A stretch of DNA of 64,000 nt, from assembly GCF_901000735.1 (NCBI RefSeq), contig NC_081550.1, forward strand, positions 3,864,669 to 3,928,668, written 5' to 3'. The notes below the pieces were generated by a model that worked only from the letters and a program-made list of their open reading frames with translations, was not told the origin of the DNA and made no database searches. The position numbers and the translations under genes were made by a program. Positions 35,337 through 46,700 of the stretch are shown here, one piece after another. Positions within the stretch are counted from its first letter, which is position 1, and each line of letters starts with the position of its first letter. Origin of the DNA: Corylus avellana (taxonomy: Eukaryota > Streptophyta > Magnoliopsida > Fagales > Betulaceae).

Positions 35337-35753
35337 TCTTCTCGATCTATGCTTGAAAAAGATATAGAAAGTTGTGATGAACATGGTTTTAAACCCAATC
35401 TAGTGGACAAGAAATCGACCATCATTGGTTGGTTTCCAACAAATGGCATGTCAGATTTTGTTCCGAGTTCGAGATTCAAAAGACCACCATTGTATACGTT
35501 GATTACGATGTGGACGGTGATCGTTGGAGTCTGACTGTAACCAACCAGACCAACACCCATGATGTAAAAACACTATTGCTTGTTTCAATTATAAGCTTTA
35601 TCGAGAAGCCCTAGGCGTTTTCAATTTTTATATAATATCATAATATGTCAGTATTATCTTATATCTACATATATCTTGTCCTTTATATTCAGTTATTTTT
35701 ACTAATGAAATATTTATAATAATTTCTCAAAAAAAAAAAAAAAAAAAAAAAAC
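35337..35753 (+). other. Possible processed gene fragment with poly-A tail
   Basis: Two overlapping plus-strand frames look protein-like: LEKDIESCDEHGFKPNLVDK (from 35349) and, after an apparent frameshift, QKTTIVYVDYDVDGDRWSL. An AT-rich trailer and a pure A-run at 35730-35753 follow. The arrangement resembles a truncated retrocopy of an mRNA. I do not recognise the protein, and no target duplication was found. Confidence 0.3.
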
Positions 35754-36060
35754 CTTTCATGGCTTTGGAGGGCCAGGGAAGCAAGATTATACCACAACCG
35801 CTATGGAGAACGACCTCCCTGGCCTTCCACAGCCTTGGAGGAGCCTTCATGGCCATCCACGGCCATAAAAAGATTTCGTCCTATGGTCATGGAGCCCCTT
35901 CTATGGCCATAAATAAATAAATAAAGATTGAAAAAGTATAAATGGAACGATATAATTGATGAAGTCTTCAACCTTAATGATTTATTTAATAAAATTGGAA
36001 GTACGTGAAGCTTTTTTTTTTTTTTTTTTTGATAAAAAGTGAAAGTATATGCTGTGATTT

Positions 36061-36093
<33 letters not shown>

Positions 36094-36480
36094 ATTCATG
36101 TTATTATTCACATTAATTTATCACTTATTTTATATTGACTTATATGACGTGTTATATATATATATATTATGATTGATTTGAACATGCAACTTTACCTGGT
36201 ATGAAATAAGTGTGAAAAGTAGAATTGCTCTTTTTCTAAAACAAAATTAAGGGTGTGCAGTTTTCTAACACAGTGTTGACTCGTGTGAATTGACTCTCGA
36301 TGGTAGGTGGAGACGAGGCCGAAATTCTATTTTGGTTTCCGACAAAGTCAAAGGCAGGAATTGAGGTAAAGCTTCTTCATTGATCATTTGTGCGCTCTTC
36401 GCTTCAAATTCATCATTCTTCACTTCTCTTGTCTATTTTTGCACCCACCCCAAGGACAAATCTCTTTGCTCATATATAAT
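35754..36480. other. Spacer with simple repeats
   Basis: Contains several degenerate ATGGCCAT/CATGG-type repeats (35758-35910), a T-run at 36011-36030 and (TA)n at 36061-36091. No gene seen. Confidence 0.4.
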
Positions 36481-36990
36481 TGTAACGACTCAAGAAAAAA
36501 TGTTAATTATATATGCGCTATGACCTTAAAATAATTAGTCAATTTGGAGCTTGCATACAATTATTTATAAAGTCCAATTTCGCCTAATAATTAGGCAATG
36601 TGTGACTTAACATTCATGACTGTTTTTATAAATTACCCATTCTATATGAGTTAGACCTCATTTTCCCATATATGGGACCGATATGTTATAAATTACCCCT
36701 CTTAAACTATTGACATTGTTCGTCAAGGCCACGTCGACGTCATGCATTGCTCCGATACCACATGACTTGGCATTACTAAGGGACATTGATACCATTTGTA
36801 ATTATTCAGAGAAAATAGAGAACGCTAATCATATTTGCGCTATAACCTCAAAAGAACTAACCAATTAGCGGAATCAAAATTAAACAACAATCATTTGTTT
36901 AGTGTAATTTGGTTATGTAAAATTTGATTGGATTGATTTGATTGTCGGATTTTGCCCCTACTAATATGCATACTTATAGTACTTCATGAG
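36481..36990 (-). mobile_element. Possible TRIM-like element with diverged LTRs
   Basis: Two diverged direct copies start TGTAACGACTCAAGAAAA (36481) and TGTAATTATTCAGAGAAAA (36794), and both continue with a gcgctat-acct block. Just inside the right copy on the minus strand is atggtatcaatg. Further in is tggtatcggagc (36750-36761), close to the initiator-tRNA primer-site sequence TGGTATCAGAGC. No coding region lies between them. The boundaries, especially on the right, are uncertain. Confidence 0.4.
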
Positions 36991-38429
36991 ATTTTATCGC
37001 AAATATACTAGACTTATAATCAAAAGTTATATTATGTAATATATTTATTTTTTGATGGGGTCATTTTTATTTTTTTATTTTTGAAGGGGAAATTATTCCA
37101 ATCTCATTAATTGATAAATTATACATTGTAGAGCAAAAACTTTTAGAAAATCATAGTCGAATATATGAGGTTACAAGTTATAGATATATACATAACAATA
37201 TGGCATTCAAGACCTATCTATGACATCAATATCCGCTAATTCATGAACAACAAATCTATTCGAGACAGACTCAACTCAATGCATAGGTAGCTCATAGTCT
37301 CTGGCCTTAGAAGCAGAAAACCTAATGCCGAAACTTATCATCCTTAACCCTAAAGCTAAGAAACTGTTCACATCCATAACCCAAGGGTTTGAACAATAAT
37401 TATTCAAACAAGTTACAAAGAAACTGCAAAAAAGAAATCAAAATACAGAAAAACACAAAACCAATAGACAGCAGCATCGATGGAGGCGAAGCAACAACTG
37501 CACGTGTGGAGCACGCGCAGGAGAGTGAAGCTCTCACGTCGGTGCGTGTAGGCCACGCACTGGTGCGTGGTGGCAGTGTTGCGACAAGGAGGACGGCGAT
37601 AGGTGGCGGAGAGGCTGGAGAAGGCGGGTGAGAGTCGTGTCGTTAACCTGGCAAGCCCAAAAGAAACAGATCTAACTTAGATCAGACTGAATCTAAAACT
37701 CCCAAGACAACCAGAACAAAGGAAAAAGGCGACAACCAAATGAGTCAGCAAGTCAATAAAGTGGAGGAAGTGGCATGGCTGTTGCTGAAACCAGTGATGG
37801 ATGCTAAAACCAGGAGACATAACAGAAAAAACAAGTGCATAAAAACAAAAGAAGGGTAGGAGGGGGGAGGGAAGGGGGATAGGGGTCATTTTGTTAGTTA
37901 ATGAATAACAAATTAGATGGGAGATTATATTATATAAAATGAATGTGATGAATACTTATAAATAATAACTCTATATATAGATTAACTAAAGATGTCCCTT
38001 TTGTGACTCAGAGGCATTCATAATAGTCATAAAAAATTAACTAGAAACCAACTCCGATGTTAAAATATATTAAAGGCCGCTCAATTAACACCTGAATCCT
38101 CTTCAATTGACATTCATATAAAGAAATCCCTTTGAAACACTCTCAACTGCATTATGAAAAGACACGTATAAAAGTTTATTGAAAATAATACCTTTTTGTT
38201 GTTGTAATATTTTAGATTATTCACTCAAAGTAATAGTATTTAAATATATCTCCTCAAATAAAAATGGGGAGCATGCTCCTAATTTGTTTATGTACACCCT
38301 TTCATGTTTCATTTGAGACCCAAACCTTTGGATCATTTCGAGGATTAAATCTTAAAAAGTAAGTAAATCTAAATTTTGAATAATGATAAATATTATATAT
38401 CAACTATTACGTGGCAGCCTCAATAAACT

Positions 38430-38460
<31 letters not shown>

Positions 38461-38766
38461 ATAATAATAATAATAATTATTATTGTAAAAAAAAAAAAAA
38501 CGAATAATTAATTGATTATGAATAAATCATAAAACACTTTGAAACATTCGTCACTCGCCCGTCCACGTCAAAGTTAGCTAATAACCGGCCAGATTTAAGT
38601 CAACTGTTACACCCAAAAAGAAAAAGAAAAAAGAAATAATAAAAGCCAAAAACTTTGGTCAACCACCAACCAAGGGAAATCCCGTCAATACATCCTTCTT
38701 CTAATTTCTTTATACATAACCTCTAAAATTTGTAATTTGTAATTTTTTTATTTTTTAATAAGACTT
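36991..38766. other. Repeat-rich spacer
   Basis: 37100-37700 looks like decayed transposon DNA. On the minus strand a short protein-like run, ARDYELPMH, lies near 37290-37330. 37480-37640 is a GC-richer patch with cacgcac/cgtgcg repeats. A frame at 37677-37889 is unsupported. (TA)n lies at 38429-38455, followed by (ATA)n. No gene called. Confidence 0.35.
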
Positions 38767-38960
38767 TAAGGGTGCGTTTGAGATTGAAATTTTGCAAGAA
38801 TAATCTGCGTTTTAAAAAAATATTACAAAATGTAAGGGGTTTGATATTGAGATTTAAAAAGTATTTAATCTAAAATAAGAAAAAAATCAACGATTTCTAT
38901 AAGTAGGTAGAAAATTTTAAAATCGCACTTATTAAAATCGCAATTCCAAACAGATCCTGA
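38767..38960. mobile_element. MITE-like element, same type as 9685-9963
   Basis: The start (agggtgcgtttgagattgaaatttt) pairs with the complement of the end (aggatctgtttggaattgcgatttt). The interior is A/T-rich and non-coding. Confidence 0.5.
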
Positions 38961-39004
38961 CTTCCTACATCCTGAATAAAAAGTATATAAAATTAGGATA
39001 GAGT

Positions 39005-39122
39005 TTTCTTCTAAACTGGGTTAGAGGAACTTCCTTTAACCCTGTCTATAAAAATGACATATGTCCATTTTTTTTTAATAACATGTGTTTATTTTTTTTA
39101 ATAACATATTAGATACATATGA

Positions 39123-39177
<55 letters not shown>

Positions 39178-39485
39178 ACATGTCCGGACAAGGGGGGGAG
39201 AGAGATTCGAACTAGTTACTTCCACTTCATTAAATGTGGTCACAGCCGATTGAGCTACCTCTTGAGGACCTCCACTTTATTTATTTCAACTTTATCCCTG
39301 TTATTAAAAAACATATGCATCTCACATGTTTAAATGATACATATAATTTTAATAAACTGAGTTTGAGAAAGTTTTTATAATCCCTGTTATTAAAAAACAT
39401 ATGTATCTCACATGTTTAAATGATACATATTATTTTAATCGACTGAGTTGGAGAAAATTTTTCTAATCCAGTTTGAAGAAAAAGT
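39005..39485. mobile_element. MITE-like element with internal tandem duplication, interrupted by a SINE
   Basis: The left end ttttcttctaaactgggtta and the complement of the right end tttcttcaaactggatta form inverted repeats. Inside, an 84-bp unit starting cctgttattaaaaaacatat occurs twice in tandem (about 39297-39380 and 39381-39464). The SINE at 39174-39272 and a (TA)n run at 39130-39173 sit in the left half. Confidence 0.5.
39174..39272 (-). mobile_element. tRNA-derived SINE, second copy
   Basis: On the minus strand it contains gaggtagctcaatcggctg (A-box, TAGCTCAATCGG) and gttcgaatctc (B-box) 30-40 nt later, with a tail ending in gacatgtcaaaa. It is the same family as 31644-31753. A (TA)n run lies at its 3' side. 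The target duplication was not resolved. Confidence 0.7.
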
Positions 39486-40012
39486 CTGTCCATAAGATTA
39501 TTTCTTAATTTTAAATAAATATTGTAATTAGATTTTAAAAAATTATATAAGCTAAGAATTACATAGGATCCATAACCAGAATTAGAAAGGAAAGGGCAAA
39601 ATCGAGAAAGAAGATACATAAAAAAAAAAAAAAAGGACATAAATAACACGCGGGGACCGCCAAGGAGTTTTAAGTTTGAAGCACACGCATGCGTCATGAC
39701 AACACAGTATCCAATTCGAACCAAACCAAACTCCAACTCTCGATTCTCAACCAAAACATAAATAAACCGCGACATTAAAAGCCGGTTCTTCTCTCTCATC
39801 ACCTGGCTTTTCAAAAAGCAACACCACCCATCCGGACTTTCTTTGCATATTCTCTTCACACAAGGACTCTCTATACTCTCTCTATCTCCTCCTTTCTCTC
39901 CCATTGACGCTGAGTTTATTGGATAATCGGGTCGGAGGGTCTGCCTTGAATCGATCCAAGAATCTCCAACCCTGAAATTGCTACTATTCACACTATTTTT
40001 TTTTCATGATCT

Positions 40013-40749
40013 GTAAGTTCAAGTCTCACTTTTTGTCCCCATTGTTAACTTTTTTCTGCGTCTTTAAAAGGGATTCGAAGCATTAGGGTTTCGTTTTGGT
40101 TGTCTTAGCTCCTGGTTTGACTTCAAAGCTTTTGTGGGTTGTTGCATTTGATCTTGTTATTCTTTGCTTTACTGTGTATCTAGTCTAGTTTATTCTGGTT
40201 GTGCATATTGAGTGTCTTTTATATGATTGTTTGAGCTAGTAATGATCAGTGCGAGTGATTTGGTTTGTTGTATTTTGAGAGAAAAAAAATGCTTTGTTTT
40301 GAATTCAGGGGTGAAATTAAGAAAAGAAATTGAATTTGCGTTTTCTGGGTTCTGTTTGTTTGGGTATTTTTTTTTGCTGTAAGCCGCTGTTTGGTTGCGG
40401 AGAGAACAAAGGGAAAATTAAAATTTTTTAAAATTTTGGACCTGACTCTCTTGCTGATTAGAATTTGGCGAAATGATTTAACTTTTCAACTAAGCTGTGT
40501 ATGTGAAGGTTTTCCCTTTTGGAAGCTCATAAATTATGAAATTGTTTTAGAGTAAATGCAATTGATTGCTTTCATTTCCCTGGTATTTTGGACTGACCAA
40601 TCAGAAAATTTTGGAAATTAATTACGTAATTGAAGTTATGTGGGTTGGCAGGCCCTGTCTGTTTGAGCTAGAGCTCAGTTGCAAGTCTTTTTACGGATTG
40701 TTTGTGGTTAATTCTTTCGTCTTGAGCTTTGCTTTTTGGTGATTAACAG
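40013..40749 (+). other. Probable 5'-leader intron of SCAB1
   Basis: A ct/GTAAGTTC donor at 40013 and a gattaacAG acceptor ending at 40749 bracket a T-rich, U2-type intron-like stretch. It ends 18 bp before the SCAB1 ATG. The leader exon would be about 39850-40012. This is inferred from splice-site form and base composition; there is no transcript evidence. Confidence 0.55.
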
Positions 40750-40767
40750 AATAGTTGGTCTGGAATA

Positions 40768-43700
40768 ATGACAAGAGTGACCCGTGATTTTGGTGATACC
40801 ATGCAAAAGGAGGCCGTCCCAGCAGTATCTGCTGATGTGATATTTAATTCTAGTCGTTTTCCAAATTACAAAATTGGAGCTAACAATCAGATTGTGGAGG
40901 TGAAGGATGACCCAAAAGTACTATCAATGAAGGAAGTTGTTGCCCGTGAGACTGCGCAACTGTTGGAACAGCAGAAACGCCTCTCAGTTCGTGACCTCGC
41001 TAGTAAATTTGAGAGGGGTTTGGCTGCTGCTGCTAAGTTGTCTGAAGAGGTTGAGTTTTATTTATAATTTTTATGCTCTCTATGTTTGTAAATTAAGTTT
41101 GGATCGTGAGTGATTGTTTGGTACTTATTAAATTTTTGTAGAATTCCGTTTCATTCATTTAATTCTCATTATGTATGAATTTTTCTGAGCTTTTGGTAGC
41201 TGAGAACAAAGGGAAAATGGTAGTTTGAATACTTTGTATCTGTTCTAATAAACTCAGTTTAGATATGCTAATTAGTGGTACTAAGCTGAGTTGAAAGAAG
41301 AGTATTTTCAATAATTAAATTATTGAAGAATATAAGATAAAACAGATTAAATTATTTGTATTTCATATATTGTAGAGGGTGTAAATAATTTGGAACACTG
41401 TTGGTCTGTTATACGTGTGAATGCTTCTTTCTTCTGTTGTTTTTGTGTCCAACTTGGAAGAATAAGAAGTAATGATTTCCAAGAAGAGTGGATGATACTG
41501 GTATCCAAATAATAAGCTAGTCATTTGTGGACTTCAGGCTCGGCTCAGGGAGGCAGCTTCATTGGAAAAACACGTTCTTTTGAAGAAGCTTAGAGATGCA
41601 CTGGAGTCCTTAAAAGGGCGTGTGGCAGGTAGAAACAAGGATGACGTAGAGGAAGCTATTTCTATGGTAAGTTTTCTATATCATGCCCTTTTTATTGGAT
41701 TTGTTCCTTTGAGCATTCTTATGCCACATATCAAACATTTTACTTGGTTACTTGACAAGAAAACCCAATGGCCTGGGGAACAAATTACCCACAACAGAAA
41801 AAGGTCCAAGATGGTTACCCATGTTTACATGGACTGAGGAACGTATGAAGCTTAAAAAAAAGAAAATACATAAAGAAAGAGTAAGCGTAATTTGGTATGT
41901 GTAGTGTATGCGTAATGTATAAATTCAATTTATAATTTACATTTTGGTTAGCTTGTATAGCTATTCAATCGGAATTATCCATGGTTTGACCTAAGAAACA
42001 TTCCTTGTACTCAGTCAATCAAGTGGTGTTACTGGAAATTACTAGCATAGCCAATTGCATTTTGATTTTCCTCATATAAATATTGCACTTTTGTTCTGAA
42101 ATATTAAGTTGAGTGGCCTCAAACCCTATAGTTCTTTCTTTTGTTTTGCCCTTTTATAGCAACTTGAAGATTATGAATTAAATCCTTAAAGAGCTTGAAC
42201 TATGAAGTTTCAGAATGAAAAAAGAGGCTAAACTCATGGGATTGTCGAATAAGACATCACATTGATTCTACATCTAGATTTAAACTTAACCTACCTTAAC
42301 TGTGTCTGTTTTTAAACAACACTAACCATGTTATTCTGTTTTGTCTGGTAACATTGTGGTTAACTATCAAAGTTTCACTCATCAAGGTTTATATAAAAAA
42401 GAGAGAGTTGAAAAGGAACACCTTTAACAAAGAAGCATTTAATTGAAGACAAAAAATCAATCAACACTCAAACTCTCTTTTTGTATACTTGCCTTGACAG
42501 GGCCCATTTGCCATTGGTGTGAGTTTTGCGTAACCATTTTGCTATAATCAGGGGTGCATAATCACCAACAACCAATAGCATGTTAGCATTTTACAACTGT
42601 ATTGGGAAAATGCTGTTGAGATTAAAGTGCTTCTGAAACTGTTGGGCTACATAAATGCATAATCACTTTTGGGCCTTGGCTTGTTAAAATAACCATTAAG
42701 GATACTGTGAAAATTGTTTTCGAAGAACCATTTGGCTGGTGGAAATAACCATTAAGCAAATAATTGCTGCTAAATTATTGTCACTTCCTGCAGGTGGAAG
42801 CTTTAGCAGTTCAGCTGACTCAAAGGGAAGGGGAGTTAATACAAGAAAAGGCGGAGGTCAAGAAGCTAGCAAATTTTCTTAAGCAGGTTAGATGAACTTT
42901 TTCAGCAGAAGTTGGATTTTATGAGGAATAGTGCAACAAGTAGAATAAAAAAAAAGGGGAATAGTGGGTTTTATCTGATGGACAACAAAGGGTGCTGAAT
43001 GCTGGCAAAATGATATGAATGAAAGAAATGGAGTGGATCTATCACTTTGATATCAACACCTCCAATATCAAATTTTTGGGTTCAACAATTCCTTAAATGT
43101 CATAGAAATATGTTCTCTATATCTTTATTCTAGATCTCCCCAAAATTGCTCCACCCAATTCTGTATTGAAAAAATTACGAAACACTAGCAAATGAAGAAT
43201 GGGGAGTCTGTGGACCATCTTCTTCTTCATTGTGAGGTTACATGTGCTATTTGGAATGTTTTCTTCAATTAATTTGGATTGTCTTGGGTTATGCTTGGAT
43301 GAGTAGTCGATTTGTTTGTTTGTTGGTGGATTGTCGGCAACACTCAGAGTGTTGTTGTGTGGAAGATGGTGTCTTTATGCCTTTTGTGGTGTCTATGGAG
43401 GGAACTGAATAATAGGTGTTTTGAGGACAATGAGAGGATTTTGGAGGAGATTAAGCCTTTATTTTTCAATACTTAGTATCTTTAGACATTTGCTTATATA
43501 TCATGATTTTGTTGTTCTTTTTGCTCCTATTAGCTAGGTGGCTTCTCTTGTATGCTTTCTATGTAAATAGGGGCGCTTTATGCTTTTAATGATATCTTGA
43601 TTAATTATCCAAAAACGAAAAGAAAGAGAACTTGCTCTCACTATAGTTCCAAACACCTGCTATTGTGACACACTTTCTCTCCTCCCACCCTTCTAGATTA

Positions 43701-46700
43701 TTTTGATTCTTAAACTTTTCATTACTCTTAAAAAAATACTCCTGCTTTCCTTCTCTAGACATTCCAAGATATTTTTCCCATTGGCAAAAGTCGAGCATAA
43801 ATTTTGTTCACTTTCCTACCATGCGTGTGTAAGGAATTTTTCTTTTTTTGCCCCCTATTGAGTGTTTAGATGCAATTGTAGGCTTCAGAAGATGCTAAAA
43901 GACTTGTTGATGAGGAAAGAGCTTTTGCTCGTGCTGAAATTGAGAATGCCAGAGCAGCAGTTCAAAGAGTGGAAGAGGCCCTTCAGGAAGAAGATCGAAT
44001 GTCTCGGGGTTCTGGAAAGCAGGTATGTTTTTTCATGTCGTTTCAAGAGCATTTGACTTTCGCAGCCTTAATGTAGCATTTGAGGCTTCTTTAGTTGAAA
44101 ATGTTTGAATGCATCGAGTTTTATGCAGCATGTTGGCTTGCTTATCCTTTATTGCATAATCTATTTCTTTACCTCTTTATATTTGGATCTGGATTGGTAA
44201 TTTTATTGATTTGAGAGTTGATATGGGAAGATAGTTTCATCTTGGTTTATGTTCTCTTTGGTGGTGTCTAGTGTTTGGAACATGTCAACATAATAAGAGC
44301 ATCATTTGATATAACATACCTTATTTGTTGTTTTAAACAAATATATTTTATTTGGGACTTTTAGGATTTGGAAGAATTGATGAAGGAGGTTCAAGAGGCT
44401 AGACGAATTATAATGCTACACCAGCCTAGCAAGGTATATACTAAATCTATGGTCTTCTTTTCCTTATAAATTATCCCCCCCCCCTCCCCCCCTTCCCTCT
44501 ATGTGTGCTTGTGTATGTGATGGCATTATTTGGCCTCATCTATTTATAAAATTTGTCTTTTATTTGGTGAAATTTTCATGTTCTATGTGGGTTCCTAGGT
44601 GTTTTTTGCCCCGTAAATCTGTCCATCTTTACCTTGTTATTGTTGTAATTCATCATTGTATGTTATAAGTGTTTCACATGTTTTTTGCTTTGTGTAGCTG
44701 TCAATTCATCCAAATATGTTTTAGCTGTTTCATGCGCTGTCTGCTTATGTATAATAAGTAAATATACAGTTTAGCAATGGACTTAATGATCTGTGGACAG
44801 TTCCTGTCACAGATCAAGTTTCTGTAGGTTGAAATGACTTTCAAGGTTGGATGGTAATTCTGAGGACAATAGCTGTGAGCTTAATATTTTGAATTTTAGC
44901 TATGAGGATGTCTTCATTTCTTTTTACTATCAAAGAAGTTCCCAAAACTGAAAATTACTCTAAAGAAGGCAGCTTGACCTTTCTTCTTTGGCTGCATCAC
45001 CAACGTGAAGAAGAGAAATCGAGGAAATTGGCTGTGTTAGCCTTGAATGAGAGAGCCTATGACCTATTAATAGAGGCTGGACTTCAAATTTTTGGGGTGC
45101 ATCGCTTGGAAATGGTAAAGCTGGCTGCTAGTTGAGATGATCACTAGCATGGAGTTTTTCCATCTAGACTTTCTTTTCTGTATTTGTATTTTTGTTTCTA
45201 GTGTTTCCAGATATTCAAAGAATTTTGTACCCAAAGGATGGCTCATCCTCCTTTCTATTAGTAAATTTCGTTATTTTTCTATTTAAAGTAAAAAACATAG
45301 ATGCTTTTCAAATCTAGCAATTCGATTTTTCATTGGACCAATATAGTGAAATTTGTCAAGTTGCAAAAGTCATTCTTATGCATAAAGTTGTTATGAATTA
45401 TTATGTGTATCCATTATAATGTAAACACTCCTGAGTTTGTTTAATTTTGTCGTGCTGTTGAAATGGATGGTTACATTCTTTAACCATATGATGAATTAGA
45501 TTTATTATTATTATTTTTTCTGTTATTTTCATATATACATTCTCCTGTTTTGATTTAAAATATATCCACCAGATGTTCTTATGCTAATAATGAATGAATA
45601 AAACATTAATTTGTAGGTTATGGACATGGAACTTGAGCTTCGAGCATTGAGAGCTCAACTTATGGAGAAGTCTAAGCATTCTCTTCGGCTTCAGAAAGAG
45701 GTTTGTTTATTATTTTTCGCTATGTTTGCAGGTTTTGGTTTTAACGTTTATGAGCTTGTCAAGTATTTTTGGCCCAATGTATGTTTCTATATGCTTAGTT
45801 TATTGGTGGCACATTTTTTTTCCTGCATTATCTGAAGTCGAATTATTCAAACATGGCGTTACCTTTGCTGTTATTCTCCATCAATTTCTTATTGTTTGAA
45901 GTTATCTACTTGTCACATATGTATCCTCTTAATATTCTTTCTTGTTTTGGATTACTCTATTATTTAGCATATCTATCCCATAGGCGTTTTTGAATGAAGT
46001 GGTTTTAGAGACTTTTGAATTCTGTAAGGGAGCCAAGTGCATGCATCTTTTGATATAACATTTTTTTTTTAATGACATGGAATCTCACCAAGGCTGCCCT
46101 TTGAACCCACCCCTAGAGAGTAAACCCTGGATACATGATCCCACCTACCAGAACCGTGTATCAGGTAATCCAGTGGAACTTCTAGTGCGGAATCAAGCGC
46201 AGCCTTTGACCACTAGGTTGCTCCTTGACGGGTTATAACGTTTTTCTAGTTTGACGATATAGCGGCCCTCGGATGATTTGGGTTCTGTACTTAAAATCTT
46301 GAAGCAATCCACATATATATGATTTTGGGCAGAGAGTTGCAATTATTGTTAATATGAATAATCATTTATCCTAACGGAAGATTGTGGACCTAGGTCCTGT
46401 TCTGCATGCTTCTGATAATCATTTTAATGCTCTTGCTGTCATTTATCAGTAATTAATGGTCATCTCTATGCTTTAGTTGGGGTATTCTTTCATCAAAATG
46501 TCATGGCTCTAATGACGTTGGGGTATCCTTTGTATACCTCATGGATGCTTGTGTAGGGTACCAGAAATGGTGAATTTGTGGTTTTATTAATTATCTGATA
46601 TGACCCAACATGCCATTTTTCTTCTCCTATTCTCTCTCTCTCTCTCCCCCTGAGAACTATATACAAGAAAGTGGTATGACCATAATCTAACTTGGATCTT

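Noticed and set aside
39416..39991. 191-codon minus-strand frame upstream of SCAB1
   Set aside because: It overlaps the SCAB1 promoter and leader and MITE sequence, has low complexity and no family match.
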